This document shows positions 22,808-33,766 of a stretch of 64,000 nucleotides of DNA, piece after piece. The stretch is from Coprinus comatus (Eukaryota > Basidiomycota > Agaricomycetes > Agaricales > Agaricaceae), in assembly GCA_034638255.1 (NCBI GenBank), contig JAWPGT010000019.1, positions 398,460-462,459 on the forward strand, written 5' to 3'. Under the pieces are notes generated by a model. It searched no databases. It was not told the DNA's origin and saw only the letters and a list, made by a program, of their open reading frames with translations. Each line of letters starts with the position of its first letter. The stretch's first letter is position 1. A program made the position numbers and the translations under genes.

Positions 22808-23798
22808 GCGTCTTTTTCAGGAATTTGGACAGTTTGATGTTTTGATGTTTTGTGATGTGCCTTCCCTTGATGCCTAGATACATACCTTTGATATATACCA
22901 TATATACTTAATGATCTTTTGTTGCTCCCATTTTTTTTTCTTCTACATGTGTATATTATCTATCTCTCTTGACGTCCTTTTGCCAATATATATGGCTTAT
23001 GCGGTATTGCAATTTATTATATTACCAGTGAGGAGTTCTGATTTATACCTCTTTGACGTTCAATCTCCATTTTAAAGCTGAAACAAGAAAAAAAAATAGC
23101 AGAACTCGGAATGCACGTGAGATTTATATATTTACCGAAACTAGTTCCCAATGTTTTGGCAAAACTGGGGTGCACTACAATGAAAGTTGGTGATGTAAAA
23201 TGTTCGATTTTGGACTTTGAAAACAAAGAAAGTTTGGAGTAAAAGTTTTTAAAAACAAAGAAGTAATAAAAACGATATGTCAACGGGTCGATTCAATTAT
23301 ACATACGATTATAAAACAAAAAATTAAAAATAAGAATACTTATATTGCGTCGCCAATCGGATGGTATATATAATGGTATAACCATGTTATACATGCATAC
23401 AAACACTTGTGTATGTACTTGGTTATAACAGACATTTTTATTTTCAAAGAAACAAAAAAAGAAAATCCGAAATTTAAATTCGAAACTCTTTAACTTTTTT
23501 TTTTTTCAAGTCGGAAAAAAAAAAGTTTGTTAGTGACGCGTTAATGGTTTTCCAGAAGTTCTTTCATTCAACCCATCCCATCCCATCCCCCTACCCAACC
23601 CCAACAACAACAATAACCGTCATCAAGAATAAAAACAAAACAAAAAAACACAGAAAACACAGAAGAAAAAACAGACAGAAACTCCGTTTGTTTGTTCAAT
23701 AAGATAGAAAGAAGAAAACAAAGCAATAATCAGACGAACAAAAGAAGAAAAAAAAAAAAAAAAAAAAAAAAACTATATGGACTAAGAGATATGTAGGT
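22808..23798. other. Intergenic between convergent genes
   Basis: AT-rich 3' regions of fungalysin and the AT-hook gene, including several A/T homopolymers and a run of 25 A. No gene supported. Confidence 0.6.
23748..23772. repeat. poly(A) run, 25 bases
   Basis: Uninterrupted A from 23748 to 23772. In the sense direction of the AT-hook gene it is a T run just after the stop codon. Confidence 0.9.
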
Positions 23799-26290
23799 TT
23801 AATTTTCTTGTTGACTAGAACCAGATCCATCAACTTGTTGTTCTCCTCCTTGACCTTCCTGCTGCTGCTGTTGCTGTTGTTGATCTTGATCTTGATTCTG
23901 ATTCTGATTCAAACCTACACCCACATCAACATCATTTCCAGAACCACTTTGAACAGATGTTGAACTTTCTGCGAGTTGTGGTATAGGATGAAGATGAGAT
24001 TGATATGTTGTCAATCTTGAAGATGATGGTACTAAAGGTTGAATAGTAGGATACGCTTGCCATTTAGGTGTTGGATAAATAACAGCATTGACTGTTGGAT
24101 TAGGTTGAATAGCATCAGGTGGAGGTCGATAAGGTCTTTCTTCTTCCATCATTGAAGCTAAATTTAGAGCTGGAGGAGTAATTGCATTGGCACTGGTAGT
24201 TGCAGTTGTGCTTGTATTTATGGTATGTGAACCTAAAGCAAAGGCGAGAGAGGAAGAAGATGTAGAGGGCTGAGGAGGATGCGGTGATGGTACTGATGGA
24301 AGAGCCAAAATTGAAGAAAGTGTAGCACGATTGGTAGGTATTTTATGTTGTATTACAAACAATGGAGGTGGCATCGGTGGAGGCAATCCTCCTAGATCGG
24401 TGGAAGTAGTGGTAGTCGTCGAGCTCATTGTAATGTTAGTCGAAGTCGAAGTTTGGATTACGTCATTTGGTTGTGTTCGGATTTCTTGTTGTCCGGTTTC
24501 GCCTTGTTGACTAGAGATTTGAACCTGAGGTGTAGCATTTACTTCAGGAGCAGCGGCAACAGTGGTTTCATTAGCACTTGCAGCGGTATTTATATTTCCG
24601 TTTTGTTGTTCGTCTTCGCCTCCAACTTCTGGAGGGTTAACTATTAACCGCTCTAAATAACCCCTATTCATTATTTTCTTTCGATAGCAAAATAAGCAGG
24701 ACTTACCATCAGGGCCTTCACTCATCGAAACATCTCTGAAAGAAAAATCATTTTCTAGTCTACCCATCAACACCTCGTTCTTGGACATTAAGACAAGTCT
24801 ATACCTTTATTAGAACCACCCAAACTCGACGTCTCTTCACCTTCACCATCAGGTTCACCATTAGCATCCATCATCGTGTCTCCAACATCACCTCGGTAAA
24901 CTCCATTACTAACGAATTCATCCAATTGCATCATTCCTCTGTTTTCTTCATGACCATTTTCTAATCTCCTTTTCTTCAAAACTACACCATCAAATACCTC
25001 CTTTTGAACATCCTTTCTTGTGTTTGTAGAGATAGAATCAATGTTTATGATGACACCGTCCATAACCTCTCCACCAACTGAAAGTCCACCAGCTGAAATA
25101 GAACTCTTTCGAGGTCTGCCTCGTTTTTTAGGAGGTTTGGAAAGTAGCGTTTGTTGATGGCTTGTAGGCGGGGTTACGCTTGCTTTCGTGAGTTCCCGGC
25201 CGTTGCTCCTTGAGGCTCTACTAGGAGATGTAATGTCGGCCAGTAGGAGAGATTTGACTGAAGGTTTATGGATACGCGTCGATATTCGCTTAGGGCTAGG
25301 GTTGCTTTCCACTTTTGCCTGTCTAGTAGAACGAGTTCTTGTTTCTACAGAAATGTTGGCGCCTGCGCTCAAACTCCTCCTTGTAGTAGGCCTCTTAGGT
25401 CTACTTGTGCTCCTCGTTTGCTTTCTAGTAACATTGGAGAGAGAACCACGACGTCCTCGAATAGGAGCATTCTTTTTCCCCGCTTTGGAAAAGGCGGTAA
25501 CCAGGCCTGCTGCCCCCGTATCATCTTCTGTTTGTTTTTCGCTTTGGTTGTTTTCAGTTTCGTTATCCGATTCTACATCTGTCTCTCCTTCAGCATCAAC
25601 CTCTCCATATTCCTCATTGTCTGCGGGAGGATCAGCAATGGTAACGCTTTTCCTAGGTCTCCCCCCAACACTCATCCTGTAGGATAACTTCCTTGGCTCT
25701 GCTACATTTGATTTGCTTCTAGACCTCGTACTTGCGGATACATTTTCGGTTACATCCGACTTCCGACCACGACCACGACCACTTCGCCTCGGAGGTTCAG
25801 GTTTAGTTTCCGATACTTTGACCCTCTTGCTGCCTCGGAATCTCGTGTTATGTTGTTGTTCTCTGCCTTCATTCACGTCTGTTGCATCCTCCTCTTCCCC
25901 GGTAGAGGCATTCGCAACCTCATTATCAACTCCGCCCTCCGCGTCTTCTTCAACTGAAGCAGCTCGTTTCCGTGTTGATTTGGATGCCGCTGAGATACTC
26001 GTCGTTTCCCCGTTTTTGTTTGAAGAAATTACAGCCGAAGAAGAGGAAACAAGTGATTTTGTAATTTCTTCAGACAACGCTGGGCCCACTACAAAAAATT
26101 CGAACCCCCAAATGAATAATTTGGTTTTATGATAGTGTAGAAGTAAATGGGAGAACGTACATCCCCGTTTTTGAACAGCTCTTAAGAAAACAATTATTTC
26201 ATCTCGTTTGAGACTTCCTGGAACACCTAAATCGCGAGCTACACTCCGTAATGTTTCCGCTTTAATGATTTCCCAAGGAAAATCCACCAT
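23799..26290 (-). CDS. AT-hook, Q/S/T-rich chromatin-type protein
   Basis: Likely nuclear DNA-binding protein; no close family recognised. From ATG 26290: FPWEIIKAETLRSVARDLGV followed by PGSLKRDEIIVFLRAVQKR, a SAP-like helix-turn-helix (inference). After an intron (donor GTACGT, 26159 side) come GPALSEEITKSLV and a long basic/acidic disordered region. This contains AT-hook cores KKRGRPRKSS and VGGRPRKSV, with related RRSGRGRGRK and IRGRRGS. Two more introns near 24800-24650 link SNKDVSMSEGPD to ERLIVNPPEV. The C-terminal part is rich in P, S, T, N and Q and ends with a poly-Q stretch (DQDQQQQQQQQEGQGG) and SSQQEN. About 750 residues. Long antisense open frames here are shadows of the biased composition. 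Confidence 0.7.
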
Positions 26291-26694
26291 TTTTTGTCGG
26301 GATTTTTTTGTCCTTTGGAAACTTGTTGTCGTTTTTCAAAAGTAGTATATGGGTTTGTGTCTAGGGGTTGCCAGATGGAGACAATTGTTGAGATTGTTGG
26401 GAGAATCACTAGGAGGGATTGGAAGGTGCCAGGGTCACAGGCACAGTTGTTCCTTGTCACATACGTCACACGCTATCACCAGACGTGCGAAAAGTTGTTT
26501 ACTTCTCAGAGAGTCCTTTCAACACCGTTGTTAATGTGGTCGACATATTCACAAACAATATTTTATATCAATTACCTTTACTACCATTACAAATATACAC
26601 AAGAAATGACATCTACATCTATGTGTTATATTCACTCTTGTGATTAGAGCGGGTTATTCGATGTGGAGAAACACAAATAAATCTAAAAGGCCTT
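26291..26694. other. Intergenic
   Basis: Upstream of the AT-hook gene and downstream of methyltransferase copy 1. Nothing recognised. Confidence 0.5.
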
Positions 26695-27559
26695 TTAAGC
26701 CTTAATATATCTCCCCGCCTGATGACAAAACAAATATTCTTCATCTTCCCCAGGTTTACCCCAATAACTACCTTCCCTCCAAATACTTTCTTTACTTCCT
26801 CCTTACACAACTCATGCACTAACAAATGACTCGGTCTATCAAGTCTACAACCAGCAGAAATTTCCCATAAAGGTGACCAAAACTTTTGCCACCAAGCTAC
26901 ATCTTCTCTCTGACTTCGAACATGTTCATAAAACAAAAATTGACCAGAAGGTTTTAAGATGTGAGTGATTAAGAATGAAAGATATTCTTGAGGTGATGGA
27001 ACGATGCAAAGAACTTGCATTGAAGTAATTGTATCAACTTGTTTGACTGGTAACATTGATAAAATGATAGATGTTTCTTCTATACCATATGGAATGATTA
27101 AAAGTGTGTTGTCTGATTCAGTGAAACCATTAGAGGCAGCATTTTTCCGAATATATTGATGCATGTGTGTGTTGGGTTCCAAAGCGATATACTTTGTAAC
27201 TTTGGATTTGTCGAGATATCTTGAAGCATGTCCGTGACCTATATCATTCAGAGTCTCTTAATTAGAAAAACAACAATTGTCATACACTAAATGAAAATGA
27301 ATAAATACATACCAGCGCCAACATCAAGCACAACACCAGTCGCATAGGGCGTAAGTAACACTTCTTTAACCTCTCTCGAATAATCATCTACAACACGACC
27401 ATACGCAATCCATAAGTGTCCCATAATTAACCTTGATAATCCTCGGTATTGAAAGAGGATAGAGGGTTTGGACCATAGAGACTGAAGAGTCGGAACGAGG
27501 GTATTGACAAGGATGAAATGAAATTCGATCAAGATACTGAACGCGTTTATCGCCTTCAT
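26695..27559 (-). CDS. METTL7-like SAM methyltransferase, copy 1 (frame-shifted near its 3' end)
   Basis: Class I SAM-dependent methyltransferase. Start ATG 27559 (MKAINAFSILIEFHFILVNT, a hydrophobic N-terminus), then LSRLIMGHLWIAYGRVVDD and, across one intron, VVLDVGAGHGHASRYLDKSK, the SAM-binding motif I. Next are YIALEPNTHMHQYI, VDTITSMQVLCIVPSPQEYL and SGQFLFYEHVRSQREDVAWW, and GCRLDRPSHLLV; the arrangement recalls animal METTL7. Near 26775 the frame slips relative to copies 2 and 3: the conserved ending (SIWREGSYWGKPGEDEE to GRYIKA, stop 26695-26697) lies in another frame, as if one base were missing. As written, the frame runs on to 26619. Substrate unknown. Confidence 0.75.
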
Positions 27560-28293
27560 TTCGCTTTGAATGTCTGGAAGTGCGATGCTAAACTTGTGTT
27601 CGGTATTGATAGGAGGTTGTAGGACAATGGTACCCCATTCCAGTATTTATATCTTGAACTCCAGCGATATGAATTCCACAAGGCTCCAACAGGCTCCAAT
27701 GAGGCAGACTCAGTACTTTAATATCACGTTAGTGTAGCACTAAAGGTGGGTCGCTGCTATATAGATATCACCACATTACGGTAGACAAGCGGCGAATTTG
27801 AATATTTGGCTTCCGAATTCGAATTTCCTGATAGCTCCCTGCTGTGGAACCGAAGTGTATTCACGGTGAAGCCCTTCAAGCGATGACAGAAGGAATTGAT
27901 CAAACGTAGGGTGGTACCCGATATGACTGACTTCGAACAGCAGGAATGTAGTATCAGATAGCTAAGAGCAGCTAGAGGCCCGCTGTGAATATCTTGGCGA
28001 TACGTTTTAAAAGCAGGCCTGAAAGTTTGGAACCGAATGGGGCGGATCTCACCGGAGTATCTGAGAAGGCAAGCACCGAGCGAGCATTCGATGACTCCAA
28101 TTCTAGCATATCTTGGGCATTAAAAAGTCCTTCAATCTGTCAATAGCTTAGAACCAAAGAAATGACACACTGATAACTTCTCAGAACCAGCTCCAAGCCA
28201 AAGCAGAGCTCTTCGAAATACATTCCCAGAAATATGAGATATGTGCATTTCAATACTCCAAGACCACGTAGCTTATATGTCATATTTCGAAAA
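27560..28293. other. Intergenic
   Basis: Upstream of methyltransferase copy 1 and downstream of DUF6535 copy C. No coding sequence recognised. Confidence 0.5.
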
Positions 28294-30910
28294 TTATAAT
28301 ACAAGGCCATCCTCATCCAGATCACCTCCTAGTGCAACATTTTGCCCTATTGTCTGCCATCCATCTTGGCTTCGAATTTCCGATTCACCACCATAAGTAC
28401 CAGTATCATCAATGGGTAGTTCGGATTTTTGTTTCCCAACCAAGTTAAGATTGTCGTGATGATGTTCCCGAGAAGTATTGTCGTCCAGCCACGCAGCATG
28501 GTTTTCGACCTCGTTCTGAAATCGCATATTCGAGTCGACTTGTAAAGTCAAACGACCTTCTAATGGTATATCGACATCATTAGAACCAGAACCACCTTCC
28601 CTATCCCCTTCTTCAACATTATAATTCCGTTCCCATATCTCCTTCAACTTGGCATTGAACCCTTCAGTTACTGGTGATACCAAGTCATTCCCGTTGGGCC
28701 AATCATATAAAGGAGGTTTGAGGAATAATTTACTCGGATGGAACATTGAATCTTCGAGTGGGAAGTCAGACATACGAACATAATTTTCTGCCGCAAGAAG
28801 TATCGCTTTTAACGTCTTTTGAACCTGAGGAAGAATGAATATAAGGGATTCAGTCTTTTCTATGATATGTGCTGTATACGGGAATATGTTGCTTAAAGAA
28901 CATCGGGCCATTCCACTTTGGTGTTCTTGTTTCGAAGCTAAATATTCTAAGAGCTCGAGGAATCGAAGAGCATAAGCTATATTTTTTTTCCAACACATTT
29001 AGGTCACAATGAAATAGTAATGGCAGAATTAATATAAATACCTTGTACAATGGTACATTCATCGCATTTCATAAGTAACATTCCAAGTGGTTCTCCAAGA
29101 TCCCTAGATTCTGCTAGTGTCAAGTCGACATTTTCAATTACGCCATTGAATATTCTGAGCCCCATGTTACTACCACATCGTGAATGAGAATCACCCATAG
29201 TTTTTCGAATTTTAAAACAAAGTTGTCGTATGGGTTGAAGTGCACGATCTTGCTCGAAGGAGGAAACTCGCTGGTATCGGTTGCACATTTTGACCATTAC
29301 AGTGATTAATAGCGAACACATCCAACCTTGGATTCCGAAACCCATTTGATCGACCATATATCCAATAGCAGCACTTGCACCTTTGTCAATGTGCATGTTA
29401 TTGATTGGGTTCGTGTCCAAGACTTCGTGAATGGCATGGAGGAAATCTACGAAGAAAAGATGAATGAATGAAAATTAAACACCAAATACTTGCGTACCAA
29501 TGTATTCCTCATATGGATGTGTCATATTCAAAAGTTGGGATAGGCCACTACGAGTCTGGATGGTCGGATCAACCATCAAATGATGATTATCCAATTGTTC
29601 ACAGACTTCTGAGAAAGCCACGAAACGAGCTTTCAAGACTACGGGTGAAGAATTGATGGTAAAATCTTTCTGAAATGTTCTCAAAGACGAGAATCCAAAC
29701 ACAGACCACACAGATTCCGGGCACACCATCTCTCCATCTGATTTATGCGGCACCATTTGCATGTAAGAACGACAAGTCTCCGTGAGTGTGAGTAGGAAAC
29801 AGCGTAATGTAGCCGAGATGACGTGTTGACTTTGTTTGTACTCTTTAGAAAGCCAATGGAAAGCAGGCATTATAGATTTGGATGTTTCGTGTTTTTCAGT
29901 CCACCATATATCATATTCCGTCCAATTAGCAATCTTGTTGAAGGGTCTGAAACAATATGGATACAGCCGTGCAGCAGAAAGACGATATATGATCGATGAA
30001 ATCCCCCGAATCATACAGTGAAAAAGCCATGCTTGGGTAGATCGATATGGACAGAGAACTGGTGGTGGTATAATGGTAGTGGGGTCGTTGATCGTGATGC
30101 CGGGATTCCTGTAGCTCGCAAGCCAGAGTATCTGTAACGCTGGCAAACAGGAAGTTACAACAATGAAGAGAGCCGCGACACCAACAAGTATAGTCACTGG
30201 TATGGCAGCAAGTTTACTAGACTCCCATAGAGAGATTAAGAACCCGGTAAAGAATAGTGAAAGGGCAATGATCAAAAGTAACGTCAAGGTATTGAGAACT
30301 CCAAAAACACCCCATCGTCGTAGACTCTCGTGCCGTTGATATTGAAGATATAAATCTGCTCTATGGGTGGTACCCGTGATGTTCTTGCTGAATTCTCTCA
30401 GCCATTGAAGACATATAATTCCTCCTAACACTGCCACAAGACTGAGCGAGAGGCTGACAGAGTAGAAGAGGTTAATGTATTCGGCGGTTGTTGTGATTAC
30501 TACTTCGGGGTCGAGCTCGATTGCAAGATTTGGTTGTGGGTTGGAAAGATTGTTCGTTTGTGAGATGAGTGTCTGAAGGAGGAGGACTGTCTTGTCCGCA
30601 GGGTCCCCCTGAACAGTTTTACCAGCTTCGACTGCGAATGTTGTGACAATAGCAGAGAAAAGACCGGCCTGAAAAGAAATGATCAAGTTTTGCTCAAGTA
30701 ATTCGCATGGTAAAACTCACAAAGATGAGAAGCTTCTCCAATTCTTCCTTCCAGCTCTCGTAAGTGAATTTCGTGATATTCTCTGCGCTTCGGTTACAAA
30801 CAGCCCACGGATCATCATCAACTTGGTCCACAGTAGTGAGATTCTCCTATCACAAGCCTGGTGAGCCAGAATTTGGGACTGTTCCCGCCAGTACATACCT
30901 TGGCGCTCAT
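28294..30910 (-). CDS. DUF6535 multi-pass membrane protein, copy C
   Basis: Complete member of about 780 residues. The N-terminal MSAK exon (ATG 30910) splices in phase to ENLTTVDQVDDDPWAVCNRS and SWKEELEKLLIF, then AGLFSAIVTTFAVEAGKTVQ. Membrane segments follow in FYSVSLSLSLVAVLGGIICL, LLIIALSLFFTGFLISLW and VGVAALFIVVTSCLPALQIL. The soluble half has PYRSTQAWLFHCM and WTEYDIWWTEKHE. A phase-1 intron near 29500 leads to DFLHAIHEVLDTNPIN; another near 29040 leads to AYALRFLELLEYLASKQE. The tail is acidic and ends GDLDEDGLVL. The clear phases here were used to resolve the introns of the other copies. It is closer to copy A in the N-terminal half than to B, D and E. Confidence 0.85.
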
Positions 30911-31490
30911 GGTAACGTTCAAACCCGTGACATAAATCATCCACCTTGTCCATCACTATGACCTGTTTCGCCAATAACTAACTGCTGGGTGAATTCATCG
31001 CTGGGCAACGGAACATTGAGTAGTAGCCGACGACTGTCTGTGCGTATCTCATACTTTAATCATCCAAATTATAATCTTAACGCGTGCAACTTATCACCCA
31101 GTACCCCGCAAATCAATCAGCAGTTGGTCAATCACCATCAAGGTAATGATTTGACTGAAAGGTCCAATTCCGTTCAGGTCTACAGCTTGTGCCACCTTAC
31201 TAAGAACGAAAATGCAATGTGAGTATATAGTTGAGTGTTTCTCTTGAAGTATGTCATCTGCATTATGATCAGATTATGAATGATTGTTCAGCGCAATCAG
31301 ACCCTGATGCTGTACATGATCCTTTCCCTTCATCAAGTTCTTAGTTAACCCATTGTGCAAGAATATTCTCATGAAATAGCAAGCTGGACTAATAAAATAT
31401 CACACGAGACAAAATTGGCCATTTGTGCCCCACACAAGAACATATAAAACCCCTGAGCACACACTAGAATCTAATATCAGACGTTTAAAT
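30911..31490. other. Divergent promoter region
   Basis: Between copy C (left) and O-methyltransferase 1 (right). A 77-codon open frame at 30989-31222 has no recognisable feature. A TATA box is present at 31443. Confidence 0.5.
31443..31449 (+). promoter_or_regulatory. TATA box of O-methyltransferase 1
   Basis: TATAAAA, 42 bases before the ATG at 31491. Full gene 2 has TATATAAAG at nearly the same distance. Confidence 0.5.
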
Positions 31491-33415
31491 ATGGCGGCCA
31501 AACAAACTGATATCTCTACCCTCCTTTCGATTATTGTGAATTCTGCGAAATTCCTCGAGAACTCATACAAGACCACCAAATCGAACCCCTATGTCCCTTC
31601 GCTCGATGATTTAGAGCCTCACCCACTGGATGACGAACTTTCCTCAGTACAACTCAAGACTGCCACTCAAACACTTGAAGGAGCCTGCGCTCAGTTATGC
31701 ACCACTCTAACTCGCCCAGGTCATAACTTGATCAATGTGAGTGCTTAATTTTATATTTACCTCAAGTTTTGACATGTACACCATGACAGAAATTCATGAA
31801 TGTATGGACCTAGATCTTTGTGAGAAATCTACTGATTGAAGAGAACAGCCATACTTGTCTGCTTGCTTGAATACGGTCTTGAATGCGAGGGTTCCAGATG
31901 CTATTGGAACGGACCACAATGGCATAGCGGTTGAACAAATTTCTGGAAAGACGGGAATTGAATCGAAGAAATTGGCACGAGTCCTCCGTTTATTGTGCAC
32001 TCACCATATCTTCCGTGAAGGTGAGCGGTCTGTCATGTTGGAAAATGATAATCGATAATCAATAGTCTTCTCTGACTGTTGACCCCACAATTTTACAATA
32101 GTAAAACCCGATGTTTTTGCTAACAATAGACTGAGCATCCAACTACAAGCCTCTAATCCCCTCTCAGATATTGGTCTTCATTTGTAAGCACGTTGTTCTC
32201 TTCGTGCTGACTTATACTAATATACATTCACTTCAATAGCTCTGATGTAAACTATAGAGCTTCGGGGTATTTGTATGAGACCTTATCAGATCCCGAATGG
32301 GGGCCATCATATGCTGCTAACCGCTCCTCGTTCAACAAATATACCAAATTTGACGGTCATCCGTTTACATGGTTCAGCGAGGCAAGTTTACGTGGCATGC
32401 TTTCCTCTTTCATCATAAGTTCTGTAAACCCAAGTCGTATGACTGACAAGTTCCTCAGGTGACCAGCCCCGAAGGTGCCGAGAAAGGTGCTCGTTTTGGG
32501 CGTGGTATCATGGGATTTAACAAAGCCATTGAAGCACTCGCAGTAGTCAGCGGTGAGCATGAATTCTCGAAGCACCTTTGGCTAGGAACACTTTCAAGCT
32601 CAATCACCATTACTCCAAAGCTTTCCCATGGGATAAACTTCCAGAAGGAACTACTGTTAACGATGTTGGGGGTGGTGTTGGTCACATAATCATGGAACTT
32701 TCAAAAAGATATCCCCACCTCAAGGTCAAGTTGCAAGATTCCCCAGAACGCATTGAACAGGCTAAGAATGAAGTTTGGCCTAAAGAATGTCCTAAGACAC
32801 TCGAGGAAGGTAGAGTAGAGTTCAAAGCCCTTGATTTCTTCAAAGAAGCACCAATTACCGGTTGTGATGTATACTATGTGTGTTCCATCTCATTATGATA
32901 AAATACTCGAAGATATTGAGATTGATGATTGTTTGCTACATTGCAGCTGAAACACATTATGTGAGTAAAAAATCAGATATATATTTTAATAGTAGCTCAT
33001 CGGGTTATATGCAGTCATGATTGGCCAGATGCCGAGTGCGTCACTATTCTCACCAACATTAGAAAAGCTATGGGTCCGAATAGTCGAGTTCTGATCCGTA
33101 AGTTCAAAAGAATATTAGACCAAAAAACGAGTCTTTATGTTTATTCTTATAGATGAATATATTCTTCAAACCGCAAACCGTGCCCCAGAAGGACAATCGG
33201 AATTCAACCAGGCTCCCGAACCGCTTCTGGCTAATTATGGCGTGGGGCGAATTCGCCAGTACAACCTCGACCTGGAGATGATGAATATGTTGAATTCACA
33301 AGAGAGGAAATTAGATGACTTTATCAAATTGGGAACGGCTGCTGGGTTGGAGTTTGTCAAGTTTTGGGACTTCGGAGAGATGAATGTTGTCGAGTTTGGA
33401 GTACCAAAGGCATGA
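31491..33415 (+). CDS. COMT-like SAM-dependent O-methyltransferase, gene 1
   Basis: Plant-COMT/fungal-type O-methyltransferase, typically modifying small phenolic or polyketide metabolites in the cytosol. ATG 31491 starts AAKQTDISTLLSIIVNSAKF. After introns come YLSACLNTVLNARVPDAIGT and GIESKKLARVLRLLCTHHIF, the winged-helix dimerisation domain, then VKPDVFANNRLSIQLQASNP and SGYLYETLSDPEWGPSYAA. The catalytic domain has ARFGRGIMGFNKAIEAL, TVNDVGGGVGHIIMELSKRY (SAM motif I), LKHIMHDWPDAECVTILTNI with the likely catalytic His in HDW, and LIHEYILQTANRAPEGQ. It ends VVEFGVPKA. About ten exons, one only a few codons (LKHIM) long. About 400 residues, complete. The substrate cannot be told. Confidence 0.9.
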
Positions 33416-33766
33416 AGAATGGTAATGTATATATGAATGGTACTAGAAAGAAGTGTTGTACCACAGGTTTGGATGTATATATAAAATGATCAGAATCCGC
33501 TTCTTTCTGTGTATCTCAGGTGTCGGCAAGTGGCAGGGATATTGTTGTTGAGGACAATGTCTACGTCCCTATTTCATCAATTTGGGTCCTGGGGATCATC
33601 AACACTTTCAAGTTCTCCTCCGCCTTGGGGTATAGATCCAGAGGGAGTTTCATTGAGTCGACGGTTCAGTGGAATGTGAATAATCTCTTTACCAGCATCA
33701 CCTTCCAAGTTCAAGTCCACTTCTAGTACTTAGAATGTGAAGATGTCAAATGCAAGACATAAATAT
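33416..33766. other. Intergenic between convergent genes
   Basis: 3' ends of O-methyltransferase 1 and DUF6535 copy D. A 68-codon open frame (33520-33726) has no recognisable motif. Confidence 0.5.

Noticed and set aside
23748..23772. poly(A) tract as the end of a retrotransposed copy
   Set aside because: No reverse transcriptase, target-site duplication or intronless gene copy next to it; it is one of several homopolymers in an AT-rich 3' region.
25188..26132. Long plus-strand frames opposite the AT-hook gene
   Set aside because: They mirror the biased S/R/T codons of the real reverse-strand gene and show no domain.
30989..31222. 77-codon open frame between DUF6535 copy C and O-methyltransferase 1
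   Set aside because: No motif, biased composition, and it lies in a divergent promoter region.
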